Assembly (NCBI GenBank): GCA_023376005.1
Contig: CM042181.1
Coordinates: forward strand, 20,455,354 to 20,519,353
Direction: 5' to 3'
Source: Doryteuthis pealeii
Taxonomy: Eukaryota > Mollusca > Cephalopoda > Myopsida > Loliginidae
DNA: 64,000 bases
The translations under genes and the position numbers were made by a program. The notes beneath the pieces are model-generated. The model did not search any database and was not told where the DNA came from. It saw only the letters and a list, made by a program, of their open reading frames with translations. Position 1 is the stretch's first letter, and every line of letters starts with the position of its first letter. Below, one piece after another: positions 43,018 to 54,445 of this stretch.

Positions 43018-43125
43018 CAATTCCTTCCACACCCATTACGTAGCAGTAATAGAAAATATCTGAGAATCTCAGAACTATTGTTCAGCCATTTCTTCGTCTT
43101 TTTTACCAAAGACAGAATTTCTTGT
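43018..43125 (+). repeat. 110 bp direct repeat, copy 2
   Basis: Partner of 41249-41360. The two copies bracket SINE fragments and the polypyrimidine tract, a possible large tandem duplication or recombination footprint. Confidence 0.85.
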
Positions 43126-43474
43126 AAAAGAGAAAAATAAAAAAAATAAAAAAATTCTTCGTCTTCTGTTATTCTTGCTAAGACTTTATTCATTTTCTTG
43201 TCTTTTACGGTTTCCTGGAAGCAAGAATCGACAAACGTGGATTATACAGACTTTTTAAATTCCAGTGTATCTTTGCCACGGGCCTCTATGGAACTAAAAG
43301 ACAAGGATCTTAATTATTTTGATTTTGGGAGTCTGTGGAATCGGTCGATGGATTCGTAGTCCTTTGTTATGTGTGTGTTGGTGATCTTAAGGGCTGTTGC
43401 ACTTCCTGGGAAAATCGGAGAAAGAAATAAAGAAATGCATAAACAAGGTAGATATAAATAGAAGGGGATAGATA

Positions 43475-43481
43475 AATAAAG

Positions 43482-43514
<33 letters not shown>

Positions 43515-43775
43515 TGAACAGAGTGGGATAGATAGATAGATATAAGCAGACTGAGATAGATTGATAGATAGATAGATGGAAAGAAAGACAGACAGATAGA
43601 TAGATAGATATGAACAGATTGAGATAGATAGATAGATATAAATAGATAGATAGATAGATAGATAGATGGGAAAAAAGACAGACAGATAGATAGATATGAA
43701 CAGATTGAGATAGATAGATAGATAGATATGAACAGACTGAGATAGATAGATAGATAGATAGATATGAACAGACTG

Positions 43776-43816
<41 letters not shown>

Positions 43817-43827
43817 TGAACAGACTG

Positions 43828-43859
<32 letters not shown>

Positions 43860-43937
43860 GGAAAGAAAGACAGACAGATAGATAGATATGAACAGATTGA
43901 GATAGATAGATGGATAGATAGATATAAGCAGACTGAG

Positions 43938-43970
<33 letters not shown>

Positions 43971-44050
43971 GGAAAGAAAGACAGACAGATAGATAGATAG
44001 ATATGAACAGACTGAGATAGATAGATAGATAGATAGATATGAACAGACTG

Positions 44051-44082
<32 letters not shown>

Positions 44083-44373
44083 GGAAAGAAAGACAGACAG
44101 ATAGATAGATATGAACAGATTGAGATAGATAGATAGATACAGACTGAGAGATAGATAGATAGATAGATAGAAACATACTGCAATAGATAGATAGATAAGA
44201 TAGATAGATAGATAGATAGATAGATATGAACAGACTGAGACAGATAGATAGATAGGAACAGACTGAGATAGATAGATAGATAGATAGATAGGAACAGACT
44301 GAGATAGATAGATAGATAGATAGATATAAACAGACTGAGATAGATAGATAGATAGATAGATATAAACAGACTG

Positions 44374-44411
<38 letters not shown>

Positions 44412-44462
44412 CAGACTGAGACAGATAGATAGATAGATAGATAGATAGATATGAACAGAGTG

Positions 44463-44493
<31 letters not shown>

Positions 44494-44495
44494 GT
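43475..44495. repeat. Composite GATA array with 'gaacagactga' spacers
   Basis: Runs of (gata)n are interrupted about 20 times by 'tatgaacagactgagataga' or 'tggaaagaaagacagacaga'. This is a higher-order minisatellite, not a plain microsatellite. The reverse complement of the same composite unit makes up 55608-56282. Ile/Tyr/Leu/Ser frames in it are spurious. Confidence 0.95.
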
Positions 44496-44540
44496 GTAGG
44501 AGATAACAACCAGGAAAAGAGAAACCATTAGATAATGAAA

Positions 44541-44545
<5 letters not shown>

Positions 44546-44588
<43 letters not shown>

Positions 44589-44700
44589 TGTGTGTGTGTG
44601 GAGAAATAGAGAGGGAGAGAGATAAGGAGAGATACTGAGACAGAGAGAAACCATTACATAATGAATAAACTGTGATAAGTATAATATATATATATATATT

Positions 44701-44736
<36 letters not shown>

Positions 44737-44780
44737 AAGAGAGACAGACAGAGATAGAGATAGATAGATAGAGGAAGAAA
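44546..44780. repeat. (TA)n, (GT)n, (GA)n and GACA microsatellites
   Basis: A chain of dinucleotide and tetranucleotide tracts following the GATA array. Confidence 0.93.
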
Positions 44781-45207
44781 CCGACAGATAGAAAAATTAG
44801 CTTTTCAACATTTTGATTCTGTGTTAAAAAAATTTTTAAATACATTTTGTAAAGGAAAAAAAAAATTTAAGTAGTAAATTTTTCTGTTATGCAATTCAAA
44901 TTAACTTTGATTCTCCCATCTGATGAGACTGGATTTTGGGGAGCTTTATTAAATCAACTTAGATTTATAAAGCCGCCAATTTGGGTCGAAATAAATTTAT
45001 TAGGGAATAACGGTGTTGAGTTTTTCCTTCCTTTCTAAGATAAATATTGCTCTGTATATAATCTAAAAAGTTTATTATACATTGAGCTCTCTGTAGTGAT
45101 TTAAAGATTCACTGTATTTATACATACTGGATCATACAATAATTAATACAGTGTGTTTTAGATATCACATATAGAATCATCCTTACTACCAAGTTTTGGA
45201 TACATCT

Positions 45208-45214
<7 letters not shown>
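44781..45214. other. Unassigned spacer
   Basis: About 430 bp AT-rich sequence, nothing recognised. Confidence 0.5.
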
Positions 45215-45242
<28 letters not shown>

Positions 45243-45267
45243 GTAGAGAGAAAGAGAGAGAGAGACG

Positions 45268-45313
<46 letters not shown>
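45215..45313. repeat. (TA)n-(GA)n microsatellite
   Basis: TA run to 45241, then 'gagagagagagagagagaga' tracts. Confidence 0.95.
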
Positions 45314-45316
<3 letters not shown>

Positions 45317-45740
45317 TCTTTATGATAGTACCCTTTTTAACCCAATGCTATTGCTCTACAATACAATGAAAGAGATGTTATTTCACTTCTGGTCTTCCTT
45401 ACTTTTCAGCACGCCAACCCCCCAACCCTGACCCAGGTGTGTCACAGAAAAGGGTTGGCTCACACAACTGGACAGGTGAATTAATTGAGTTGTAATGGCA
45501 GGTGAGAGCGAGAGACGACATTCCTCGCCAGCTAAGTCTACCTGTGTTACCTGCTGACTAATTACCCGGTCCCATAACCACTTCATCGTCCCACCTGGAT
45601 GAGGCGAGCCATTTGATTATTGTGACAAACCAACGGCCACAGACGGGGGATTAGTTACACTGACTGTCAAGGGAGGTAACTATGTCACAACTCATCCCAG
45701 CGAGGGATCCTGGGTAATTTGATTTCTACCAAGCGTAACC
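45314..45740. other. Unassigned, GC-richer sequence
   Basis: About 430 bp of non-repetitive sequence with several 'ggtaac/gttacc' words (cctgtgttacctgctgac, gggaggtaactatgtcac). No coding match. A reverse frame of 67 codons (45383-45586) is unsupported. Confidence 0.45.
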
Positions 45741-45744
45741 TTTC

Positions 45745-46520
45745 TAATAAAAAAAAGTATGAATGTCAGTGTATCAGTGTGTCATATTTTTAAAAATTTA
45801 CTCCTAGAGACCGTAGCCCAACGTATCATACCATTTCATGAGCAATCTAAAAAAATTACAGACTGAATCCAGACCCACAATTCTTCTCTAGTAATAAATG
45901 TAAATGTCAGTGAAATTTGTCGTACTTTACTCCCAGAGGTCATAGCCCAACATATCATACCATTTTGAAACCAGGCAGACTCCATGAGCAAATTAAAAAA
46001 ACATTCAAGGCTAAATCCAGACCCACAAATCCTTTTCTAACAAAAAATCTGAATGTCAGCGTGTCAGTGTGTCACATGTTTCCTGCTTTACTCCTAGAGG
46101 CCGTAGTCCAACATATCATACCATTGTGGAATCAGGCAGACTCCATAAGCAAATTAAAAACATTCCAGGCTGAATCCAGACCCGCAACCCTTCTCTAATA
46201 AAAAAATGTGAATGTCAGTGTATCTGTGTGTCACATTTTTTCAACTTTACTCCCAGAGTGCATAGCCCAACATATCATACCATTTTAGAATCAGGATGAC
46301 TCTGTGAACAAATTAAAAAAACATTCCAAACCGAATCCTGACCCACAATCCTTTTCTAATAAAAAAGAGCGAATGTCAGCATGTCAATGTATCAGTGTGT
46401 CACATTTTTCCTACTTTACTCCTAGAGGCCATAGCCCAACGTATCATACCATTCTGGAATTAAGCTGACTCTGTTAGCAAATTAAAAACATTCCGGGCTG
46501 AATCCAGATCCACAATCCTG
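45745..46520. repeat. ~155 bp tandem repeat, 5 copies
   Basis: The unit includes 'gaatgtcagtgtatcagtgt', 'tactttactcctagaggcc', 'agcccaacatatcataccat', 'gcagactccatgagcaaatt' and 'ggctgaatccagacccacaa'. Unit starts lie near 45760, 45902, 46051, 46209 and 46370. Confidence 0.9.
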
Positions 46521-46719
46521 AAATTTTGGATTCCCAAGTTTTGATTATTTTAATTGTTTTCTGCAATTTTTTACATGATTTTTTGCGACAAAAACAATTT
46601 TTATAACTTGTAAATAAATTTAGGAATAATCAAAATAAATTGCAAAAGTCACCCATGAAATAGAAATAATTGTTTGTATGGAAAGTAGGGATCTATGTAC
46701 ATCAAATTATTTTTAAATC

Positions 46720-47370
46720 AACTCTTTGCCTACTTTAAGCTGCTCAAAGCAGCTCTCCCACTACCCCTAAGCAAAGTACAAAAACTGATGGTTAGTTCAT
46801 TATAATTGAGCAGAAGTACTCCTATTACAATAATAATAGGACTTTATTTGAATAGAATGAGTTCTGGGGTGAATGAATAATGAACTTTGAAATATCCCAT
46901 CATACAGGTACCAAGGAAATTTGGTAGGCAAGGAGTTATCTCATTGCCTACTTTAAACCACTCACAGTGGCTCTCCCATCACTGCAATCCTACTGTATCC
47001 TGGTGGTGGTTAGTTCATTATAATTGAGTAGAAGGACTCAGTTTCCAATAATAATAGGACTTTATTTGAATAGAATAAATTCTCAGGTGAATAGATAATG
47101 AACTTTGAAATATCCCACTACTGCAATCCTACCGTAAACTGCTGGCAGTAGATCTTTCAAAAGGACCAGGTTAAAATAATAATAGGACTTTATTTGAATA
47201 GAATGAGTTCTGAGGTGAATAGATAGTGAAATTTGAAATATCCCATCATACAGGTAAAAGAATTCCAAGAAAATTTGGTACAGCTATGGGGGAAATTTGG
47301 TAGGCAAAGAGTTAACTGTTTGCCTACTTTAAGCTGCTCACAGTGGCTTTCATAGCACACCTAAGCAAAG
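46720..47370. repeat. ~190 bp imperfect tandem repeat, about 3.5 copies
   Basis: 'ttgcctactttaagctgctc', 'gttagttcattataattgag', 'taataataggactttatttg', 'aatagaatgagttctg' and 'gaactttgaaatatcccat' recur in order near 46727, 46946, 47100 and 47310, with a partial deletion in the third copy. Confidence 0.85.
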
Positions 47371-47974
47371 TACAAGAAAAGAATTACACAGGATAGGTTA
47401 CAAAGTAGGAGTTAGACAGCTTTAGTTGTTTCCCCAGATGACTTGATTTGGCATTAAATGACCCTAAAAGGGTTGATATGCCACAAAACCAACCAACCAA
47501 CCAACCAACCAACCAACAAGAATGTTTCTCACTATTGCTTTCGTTTTCAATTAGAAAAAGAGAATGGCCAAATAATGGGGGATCAGTTTATAACTTGTTA
47601 GAACAGAAAATCGAACCCCCAAGTACTATAAACAACTTGAGTCCTTTGTTTATAAAAAATGATTTGATTCGGCATTAAATGACCCGAAAAGTGTTGATAT
47701 GCCGGAAAACAAAAACAACCAACTGTTTCGGCGGTGGGGATGTCTTATCCGCTCTGTAAAGGGTATACAGTCAGCATGCTCTAAGCTTTTCTGAAAGGGT
47801 TGAAAATGGATTGAAAAGAAAGAATAGAACAGCGAGACATTCACTCTTAATAATGGGAACTTATTGCCACCCATGATTATTCATTCTGCTAAATCACCAA
47901 AGTTAAGCAGCCATGACCGTGTTCAATACTTAATTTGGTGAACACTTAACTCTTAACATCCTGTTAAGAATTTT

Positions 47975-48490
47975 CCAAGTCCAGAGCCTCATTCTTATAA
48001 GGATTTATCAATAAATGGCTAAAAATGGCCTTTTCATTTAAAGTTACCTGTTATTTCCCTTAAATTAAAGACTTCTAAATATGTTTAATATTACATTTAA
48101 ACAAAGTCCAGATCCCATTCCTTAAGGATTTATCAATAAATGGCTAAAAATGGCCTTTTCATTTAAAGTTACCTGTTATTTCCCTTAAATTAAAGACTTC
48201 TAAATATGTTTAATATTACATTTAAACAAAGTCCAGATCCCCATTCCTATAAGGATTTATCAATAAATGGCTAAAAATGGCCTTTTCATTTAAAGTTACC
48301 TGTTATTTCCCTTAAATCAAAGACTTCTAAATATGTTTAATATTACATTTAAACAAAGTCCAGAACCCCATTCATATAAGGATTTATCAATAAATGGCTA
48401 AAAATGGCCTTTTCATTTAAAGTTACCTGTTATTTCCCTTAAAATCAAAGACTTCTAAATATGTTTAATATTACATTTAAACAAAGGCTA
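47975..48490. repeat. 127 bp tandem repeat, 4 copies, inside the SINE array
   Basis: 'aaggatttatcaataaatgg', 'ctaaaaatggccttttcatt', 'taaagttacctgttatttcc' and 'cttctaaatatgtttaatat' repeat at 47999, 48124, 48251 and 48378. Copies are nearly identical, so amplification is recent relative to the SINEs around it. Confidence 0.95.
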
Positions 48491-48845
48491 GCATTTGGGG
48501 CAGATTAGGAAAATGATTGTGACTTCTGGCCGGGTGGAATGAGGTGGTATAGGACGTTAAGAGTTAAGCAACAGCAGGTACTGTAAGCAACATGAGTCCT
48601 TTGTTTATCAAAAATGACTTGATTCACCATTAAATGGCTCGAAAAGGGTTGATATGCAATAAAACAAAACAAACACCTAACAAAAATGTTTCTCATTATT
48701 GCTTTCATCTTTAATTAGAAAAAGAAAATGGCCAAATAATGGGGGATCAGTTATAACTTTTTAGAATATAAAATGGAACCCCCATTTTATGATCGCATTC
48801 TCTTTTCTTGTTTCTTGAGTACTGATTCCCAACAAGAATGATTAC

Positions 48846-48957
48846 AGTCAAATCATACTGAAAGAACTGGTTCCCACTAGATCAATAAAGTTAAGCTGTG
48901 ATGAGCCTATTCAATACTTAGATGGGTGACCATTTAAGCAACAACAGTTACTGTAAG
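48846..48957 (+). ncRNA. 5S-rRNA-like SINE head, best forward copy
   Basis: The segment 48869-48931 lines up with the corresponding 63 nt of a typical animal 5S rRNA (recalled consensus) without any gap, about two thirds of positions agreeing by eye. The internal-promoter words are recognisable: A-box 'aagttaag', intermediate 'gatgagcct', C-box 'gatgggtgacc' at 48921-48931. It is a pseudo-5S head of a SINE and not a ribosomal gene: the 3' end runs into SINE tail sequence and the stems are degraded. Confidence 0.78.
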
Positions 48958-49960
48958 AAACCGAATATTAAAATGACTTGATTCGGCATTAAATGACCCA
49001 AAAACTGTTGATATGCCACAAAACAACAAAGAGGCATGTTTTTCACAATTGCTTTCATCTTCAATTAGAAAAAGAGAATGGCCAAATAATGGGGGATCTG
49101 TTTATAACTTGTTATTAAATAAAATAGAACCCCCATTATATGACCACTCCTGAGTAACCTTTGTTTATCAAAATCACTTGATTCGGCATTAAATGACCCG
49201 AGAAGGGTTGATATGCCATAAACACAAAACAGCTACTCATTTCGGCATTGGGGGGGGGGAGGGGTTGTAAAGGGGATACTGTCGGCGTATTCTCAGCTTT
49301 TCTGAAAGGGTTTAAAATGGATTGATAAAGAAAGAAAAGAACAGTAAGACATTCACTCGTAATAATGGGAACTTATTGCCGTCCATAATTATTCATTCTG
49401 CTAAATCACCAAAGTTAAGCAGCAATAAGCCTGTTCAATACTTAATTGGGTGACCACTTAAGCAATAGCAGGTATTGTAAGCAACCTAAAACCTTTGTTT
49501 ATAAAAATGACTTGATTCGGCATTAAATAACCCAAAAAGGGTTGATATGTCACAAAACAACCAACAAGCATGTTTCTCACTATTGCTTTCATCTTCAATT
49601 AAAAAAAAGAGTGGCCAAATAATGGGGGATCTGTTTATAACTTTTTAGTATATAAAATCAAACCCCCATTTTATGATCACTCCTAAGTAACAGGAGTCCT
49701 TTTGTTTATCAAAATCACTTGACTCGGCATTAAATGACCCGAAAAGTGTTGATATGCCGTAAAACAAAAGCAATCATCCAACCGTTTCAGCAGGGGGGGG
49801 GGTTACTACCCCTCCCCCTAAAGGGATACAGTCGGCGTATTCTCAGCTTTTCTGAAAGGGTTGAAAATGGATTGATAAAGAAAGAATTGAACAGTGAGAC
49901 ATTCTCTCTTAATAATGGGAACTTATTGCCACCCATGATTATTCATTCGTAGCCAAACAA

Positions 49961-50327
49961 AAGACGAGTGAATTCTTTAACAAAAGATGTGGAACGAAAT
50001 GACCGAATCTTTTCACTGGGACAAAGTCGAAAATAGATACTAATATCGTATTAAGTCAACAAATTAATTCAACCCAAGGTTAAAATGTTAATGTCGTCTA
50101 TTGTTAACGGGCAAAATCAAACGAGGAAAAATATCGGAATTTTCAGGAGACTCGAAACGCAAGAAATAATTACGTCTCCGTGGAAACGGTTAATAGACTT
50201 GCAAATATTATTGGTCCCTCCCCCATGAATATGTTTGCGTAATGGCACGTTATGAAAAGGTGATGGAACCTGTGGCTTTAAGGTTACGTGCAGCCTTCTA
50301 ATGTGCAGGTATGTCAAACTGAGTAGG
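49961..50327. other. Unassigned spacer
   Basis: About 370 bp without a recognised gene or repeat. It ends with 'ggcccctaggggggcatgga' where the minisatellite starts. Confidence 0.5.
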
Positions 50328-51335
50328 CCCCTAGGGGGGCATGGATTACATATGTATGTCATGAGGGCCACATGGTTTACATATGTCTGTCATGAGGGTC
50401 GCATATATTACATATGTATGTCATGAGTGCATGTATTACATATGTATGTCATGAGGGCCACATGGTTTACATATGTCTGTCATGAGGGTCGCATATATTA
50501 CATATGTATGTCATGAGGGTTGCATGTATTACATATGTATGTCATGAGGGCCATATAGTTTACATATGTCTGTCATGAGGGTCGCATGTATTACATATGT
50601 ATGTCATGAGGGCCACATGGTTTACATATGTCTGTCATGAGGGTCGCATGTATTACATATGTATGTCATGAGGGCCACATGGTTTACATATGTCTGTCAT
50701 GAGGGTCGCATGTATTCATATGTATGTCATGAGGGCCATATAGTTTACATATGCCTGTCATGAGGGTCGCATGTATTACATATGTATGTCATGAGGGTCG
50801 CATATATTACATATGTATGTCATGAGGTTGCATGTATTACATATGTATGTCATGAGGGCCATATAGTTTACATACGTCTGTCATGAGGGTCGCATGTATT
50901 ACATATGTATGTCATGAGGGCCACATGGTTTACATATGTCTGTCATGAGGGTCGTATGTATTACATATGTATGTCATGAGGGCCATATGGTTTACATATG
51001 TCTGTCATGAGGGGTCGCATGTATTACATATGTATGTCATGAGGGCCACATGTTTACATATGTCTGTCATGAGGGTCGCATGTATTACATATGTATGTCA
51101 TGAGGGTCACATGGTTTACATATGTATGTCATGAGGGTCGCATGTATTACATACGTATGTCATGAGGGCCACATGGTTTACATATGTTCGTTATGAGGGT
51201 CGCATATATTACATATGTCTGTCATGAGGGTCGCATATATTACATATATTTCATGAGGGCCACATAGTTTACATATGTCTGTCATGAGGGTCGCATGTAT
51301 TACATATGTATGTCATGAGGGCCATATGGTTTACA
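50328..51335. repeat. Two-step higher-order minisatellite (about 35 + 35 bp)
   Basis: Alternating subunits 'gcatgtattacatatgtatg' + 'tcatgagggc' and 'cacatggtttacatatgtct' + 'gtcatgagggtc' form ~70 bp dimers repeated about 14 times. Each subunit carries the palindrome acatatgt. Occasional runs of one subunit type show unequal exchange. Confidence 0.95.
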
Positions 51336-51525
51336 ATTGAAATATATTTACAGTTAGCTTGAAATGGTGAGAGAAGAAAAAAGAAAAACACTGGGTCCCA
51401 ACTAAAGCCGTCTAACTCCTACCTTGTAACCTATCCTGTGTAATTCATTTCTATGAAACTATTGAAATGTATTTACAGTTAAGCTTGAAATGGTGAGGGA
51501 AGAAAAAAGAAAAACACTGGGACAC
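51336..51525. repeat. Direct duplication (~65 bp) at the minisatellite edge
   Basis: 'ttgaaatatatttacagtta' and 'ttgaaatgtatttacagtta', each followed by 'gcttgaaatggtgag' and 'agaaaaacactggg', near 51338 and 51461. Confidence 0.85.
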
Positions 51526-51815
51526 ATGGATATTATTTTACTGCGTCCTTTTAGATTTTTGTGCATCAGGGACGCAGGACACGTACCTATCAGCATCTCT
51601 GGGTATGAGAGCACAGTCTGCGTGTGGGCCACACCTGTGCTTGTTGAGGGCGGCATGTTTGACATGCCTGTTCTAATGCATCAAGTGTGACCTTCTTGAT
51701 TTAAATAATTGGACCATATGACCTTTAGGCACCCCTTCTGTGATCTCGACTCACAAGGACACTTTTCTCATTTACACCTGTCAAAATCTGGTTGATTGTT
51801 AGGGGTTAGGGTGAA
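51526..51815. other. Unassigned spacer
   Basis: About 290 bp of non-repetitive sequence, no gene recognised. Confidence 0.5.
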
Positions 51816-53175
51816 ATGATACTTACAAACACAACAAATAAGTACAAACAATTAACAAGACAAACTTACACTAAAAGAGGGGGGTCAGTTCAGTATAGCC
51901 AATGCAGCAAAGTCAGTCTGAATATTATTCAGCTAAAGGTTTATATAATATATGGTGTGGTTAATTTACATACTGGTTTTAACAAAACTGGGTTTAATAA
52001 ATAATTACTTTGTGGTTATTGATCCCCAATATTATTGTTTTATTCTTCATCACCAAGTGGAGAGCAGATAATTGAACACTCTGACTAATTAAATCAATAT
52101 CCGGTGCTAAACAGATACATACAAATACAAAACAAATAAGTACAAACAATTGACAAAACAAACTTACACTGAAAGAGGAGGGTCAGTTCGGTATAGCCAA
52201 AGCAGCAAAGTCAGTCTGAATATTATTCAGCTAAAGGTTTATATAATATATGGTGTGGTTAATTTACATACTGGTTTTAACAAAACTGGGTTTAATAAAT
52301 AATTACTTGGTGGTTATTGATCCCCAATATTATTGTTTTATTCTTCATCACCAAGTGGAGAGCAGATAATTGAACACTCTGACTAATTAAATCAATATCT
52401 GGTGCTAAACAAATACATACAAACACAAAACAAATAAGTACAAACAATTAACAAAACAAACTTACACTGAAAGAGGAGGGTCAATTTTATTCTTCATCAC
52501 CAAGTGGAGAGCAGATAACTGAACACTGACTAATTAAATAAAAATCCGGTGCTAAACAAATACATACAAACACAAAACAAATAAGTACAAACAATTAACA
52601 AAACAAACTTACACTGAAAGAGGAGGGTCAATCTTATTCTTCATCACCAAGTGGAGAGCAGATAACTGAACACTCTGACTAATTAAATCAAAATCCGGTG
52701 CTAAACAGATACATACAAATACAAAACAAATAAGTACAGACAATTAACAAAATAAACTTACACTAAAAGAGGAGGGTGAGTTTTATTCTTCATCACCAAG
52801 TGGAGAGCAGATAACTGAACACTGACTAATTAAATCAAAATCCGGTGCTAAACAAATACATACAAACACAAAACAAATAAGTACAAACAATTAACAAAAC
52901 AAACTTACACTGAAAGAGGAGGGTCAATTTTATTCTTCATCACCAAGTGGAGAGCAGATAACTGAACACTCTGATTAATTAAATCAAAATCCGGTGCTAA
53001 ACAGATACATACAAATACAAAACAAATAAGTACAAACAATTAACAAAACAAACTTACACTAAAAGAGGAGGGTCAGTTCGGTATAGCCAACGCAGCAAAG
53101 TCAGTCTGAATAGTATTCAGCTAAAGGTTTACATGATATATGGTGTGGTTGATTTGTAGGCTGGTTTTAACAAAA
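51816..53175. repeat. Tandem array mixing long (~305 bp) and short (~145 bp) units
   Basis: Common part: 'ttattcttcatcaccaagtg', 'gagagcagataactgaacac', 'atccggtgctaaacagatac' and 'aacaaacttacactgaaaga'. Two long units at 51.82-52.43 kb, and a final one after 53.04 kb, also have 'cagttcggtatagccaa', 'gtctgaatattattcagcta' and 'tggtgtggttaatttacata'. The middle four units lack that ~165 bp block. Confidence 0.92.
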
Positions 53176-53645
53176 CCAGGTTTAAACCTGGGGCACCCAG
53201 TGCGAATCAAACTCACTAACAATGGTCTGCAAATCAAGCTTGCTAACCATCACACCACAAGAGATGACCTTTCTACTAATCTTAGCTTAGTTGTGGCACA
53301 AGGCCAGAAGCATGGGGCACCCAGTGAGAATCAAACTCAGTAACAATGATCTGCTCATCCAGCTTGCTAACCATTATATACCCTTTGTACAAAGCGTTGC
53401 TTAGATGTGCCACAAGACCTGAAGTATGGGGCACCCAGTGAGAATCAAACTCACAATGGTGTGCTAATCATGTTTGTTAACCATTGCACCTTGTGAGGTG
53501 TCCATTGTATTTGGTTTTGAGTTTATAGGTATTTACAAAGCTTAGATTAGGTGTGGCACAAGGCCAAAAGTATGGGGCACCCAGTGAGAATCAAACTCAC
53601 TAATAATGGTCTGCTAATCTAGCTTGTTAAACATTACACCACTTA
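53175..53645 (-). repeat. SINE family B head array, reverse strand
   Basis: 'ggggcacccagtgagaatca' (B-box complement within) at about 53192, 53320, 53435 and 53576. Each is followed by 'aactcactaacaatggtctg', 'ctaatctagcttgctaacca' and 'ttacacca', the reverse complement of 'tggtgtaatggttagcaagc' with 'gagtttgattctcactgggt'. Period about 115-140 bp. Distinguished from the 5.5 kb array by 'ggcacaaggccaaaagtatg' spacers. Confidence 0.85.
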
Positions 53646-53649
53646 ATAG

Positions 53650-54236
53650 TTTTGTTTTTTGTTTGTTTGTTTGTTTGTTTTGTTTTACGGCATATCAACC
53701 TCAGTGGGTCATTTAATGCCGATAAAGTTTTGAAATAAACCAATTCTTAATGGATAATACAATTTTTTTATAAATACATTTTTCTATTTAAACCATAGAT
53801 GGGACCCTAACAGGTACTACCACTCCGGGTCAGAGTGGACCAGGGAGCAATGGTGATGAAGGGGTTGCTCCACATTCCCCAAACCTCCAAAACTGAACCT
53901 CACCATCAGATAGAGTTTAACGTCATTCCCAGGACATGTAGACCCGCAGCCACCGCCTTCTAGCACCCATATGATAAAAAGGGTTGGGGCTTGCCATAAG
54001 GGCAATAGGGTTGGGAAAATCATATAGGTGCTAGGGCTTGACGTGACCAGCCGATTGATCGGAGGGGGCCTCTCCGACCGCCCGTCTAGCCCAAGATAGG
54101 GCCAAAGTGGAGTATTGCATGTCATGAACTGCTCATCCACCTGGGCTCTATCCTTAAGCATCACGGGTTGCCACCCACGGCCAACAGGTGACCCCATTGG
54201 GGGAGTCTTACGCCCCCACCGACAAGGCGGAGTTTT
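53650..54236 (+). mobile_element. Family L, most complete copy
   Basis: (gttt)n, 'gttttacggcatatcaacct' + 'cagtgggtcatttaatgccg', a T-rich stretch, 'gatgggaccctaacaggtac', 'actccgggtcagagtggacc', 'gatgaaggggttgctccaca', 'aactgaacctcaccatcaga', 'tagacccgcagccaccgcct', 'gcttgccataagggcaatag', 'cttgacgtgaccagccgatt', 'gatagggccaaagtggagta', 'ttgccacccacggccaacag' and 'cgacaaggcgg'. On the reverse strand it ends with the hairpin module and a (caaa)n tail, like a LINE 3' end. Non-coding. Confidence 0.82.
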
Positions 54237-54339
54237 GTTTTTAAAGAATTTTAAAAAATGTATGATTATTCTTTTTTTTTGAAAAGATTTTAATTTACAA
54301 GAAAAGTGTTTAATTCTTTTGTAGACACACAGTTTATAT

Positions 54340-54368
54340 AGATGTGTGTGTGTGTGTGTGTGTGTGTG
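54340..54368. repeat. (GT)n microsatellite
   Basis: Short pure GT tract. Confidence 0.95.
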
Positions 54369-54445
54369 AAGGTATTTATATCCATTGTATTTCTATGTAA
54401 ATAATGATTACATTCTCTTTGATTGCCAAATCTTTTGTTTTCAAT

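Larger units (their letters stand above)
47440..49960 (+). repeat. Array of 5S-rRNA-derived SINEs (forward orientation) with an accompanying module
   Basis: Repeating order: 5S-like head ('accaaagttaagcagc', 'gttcaatacttaattgggtg'; heads at about 47890, 48846 and 49400), then 'gacttgattcggcattaaat', the hairpin module, 'gagaatggccaaataatggg' and 'ggatcagtttataactt'. In three places (47730, 49225, 49775) there is an extra ~190 bp block with 'ctcagcttttctgaaagggt', 'aatgggaacttattgcc' and G-runs. This mirrors, in opposite orientation, the arrays at 34.4-37.6 kb. Confidence 0.82.

Noticed and set aside
43314..44654. 446-codon reverse frame rich in Ile-Tyr-Leu-Ser
   Set aside because: Translation of the GATA/CTAT microsatellite; the shifted reverse frame over the same tract is equally open.
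44929..44960. CTGATGAGACTGG as another hammerhead
   Set aside because: No GAAA follows at a proper distance and no stem II or stem I partner exists.
48846..48957. Functional 5S rRNA gene
   Set aside because: Roughly a third of positions differ from the expected 5S, the terminal stem is lost and SINE tail follows; no typical terminator T-run at the 5S end.
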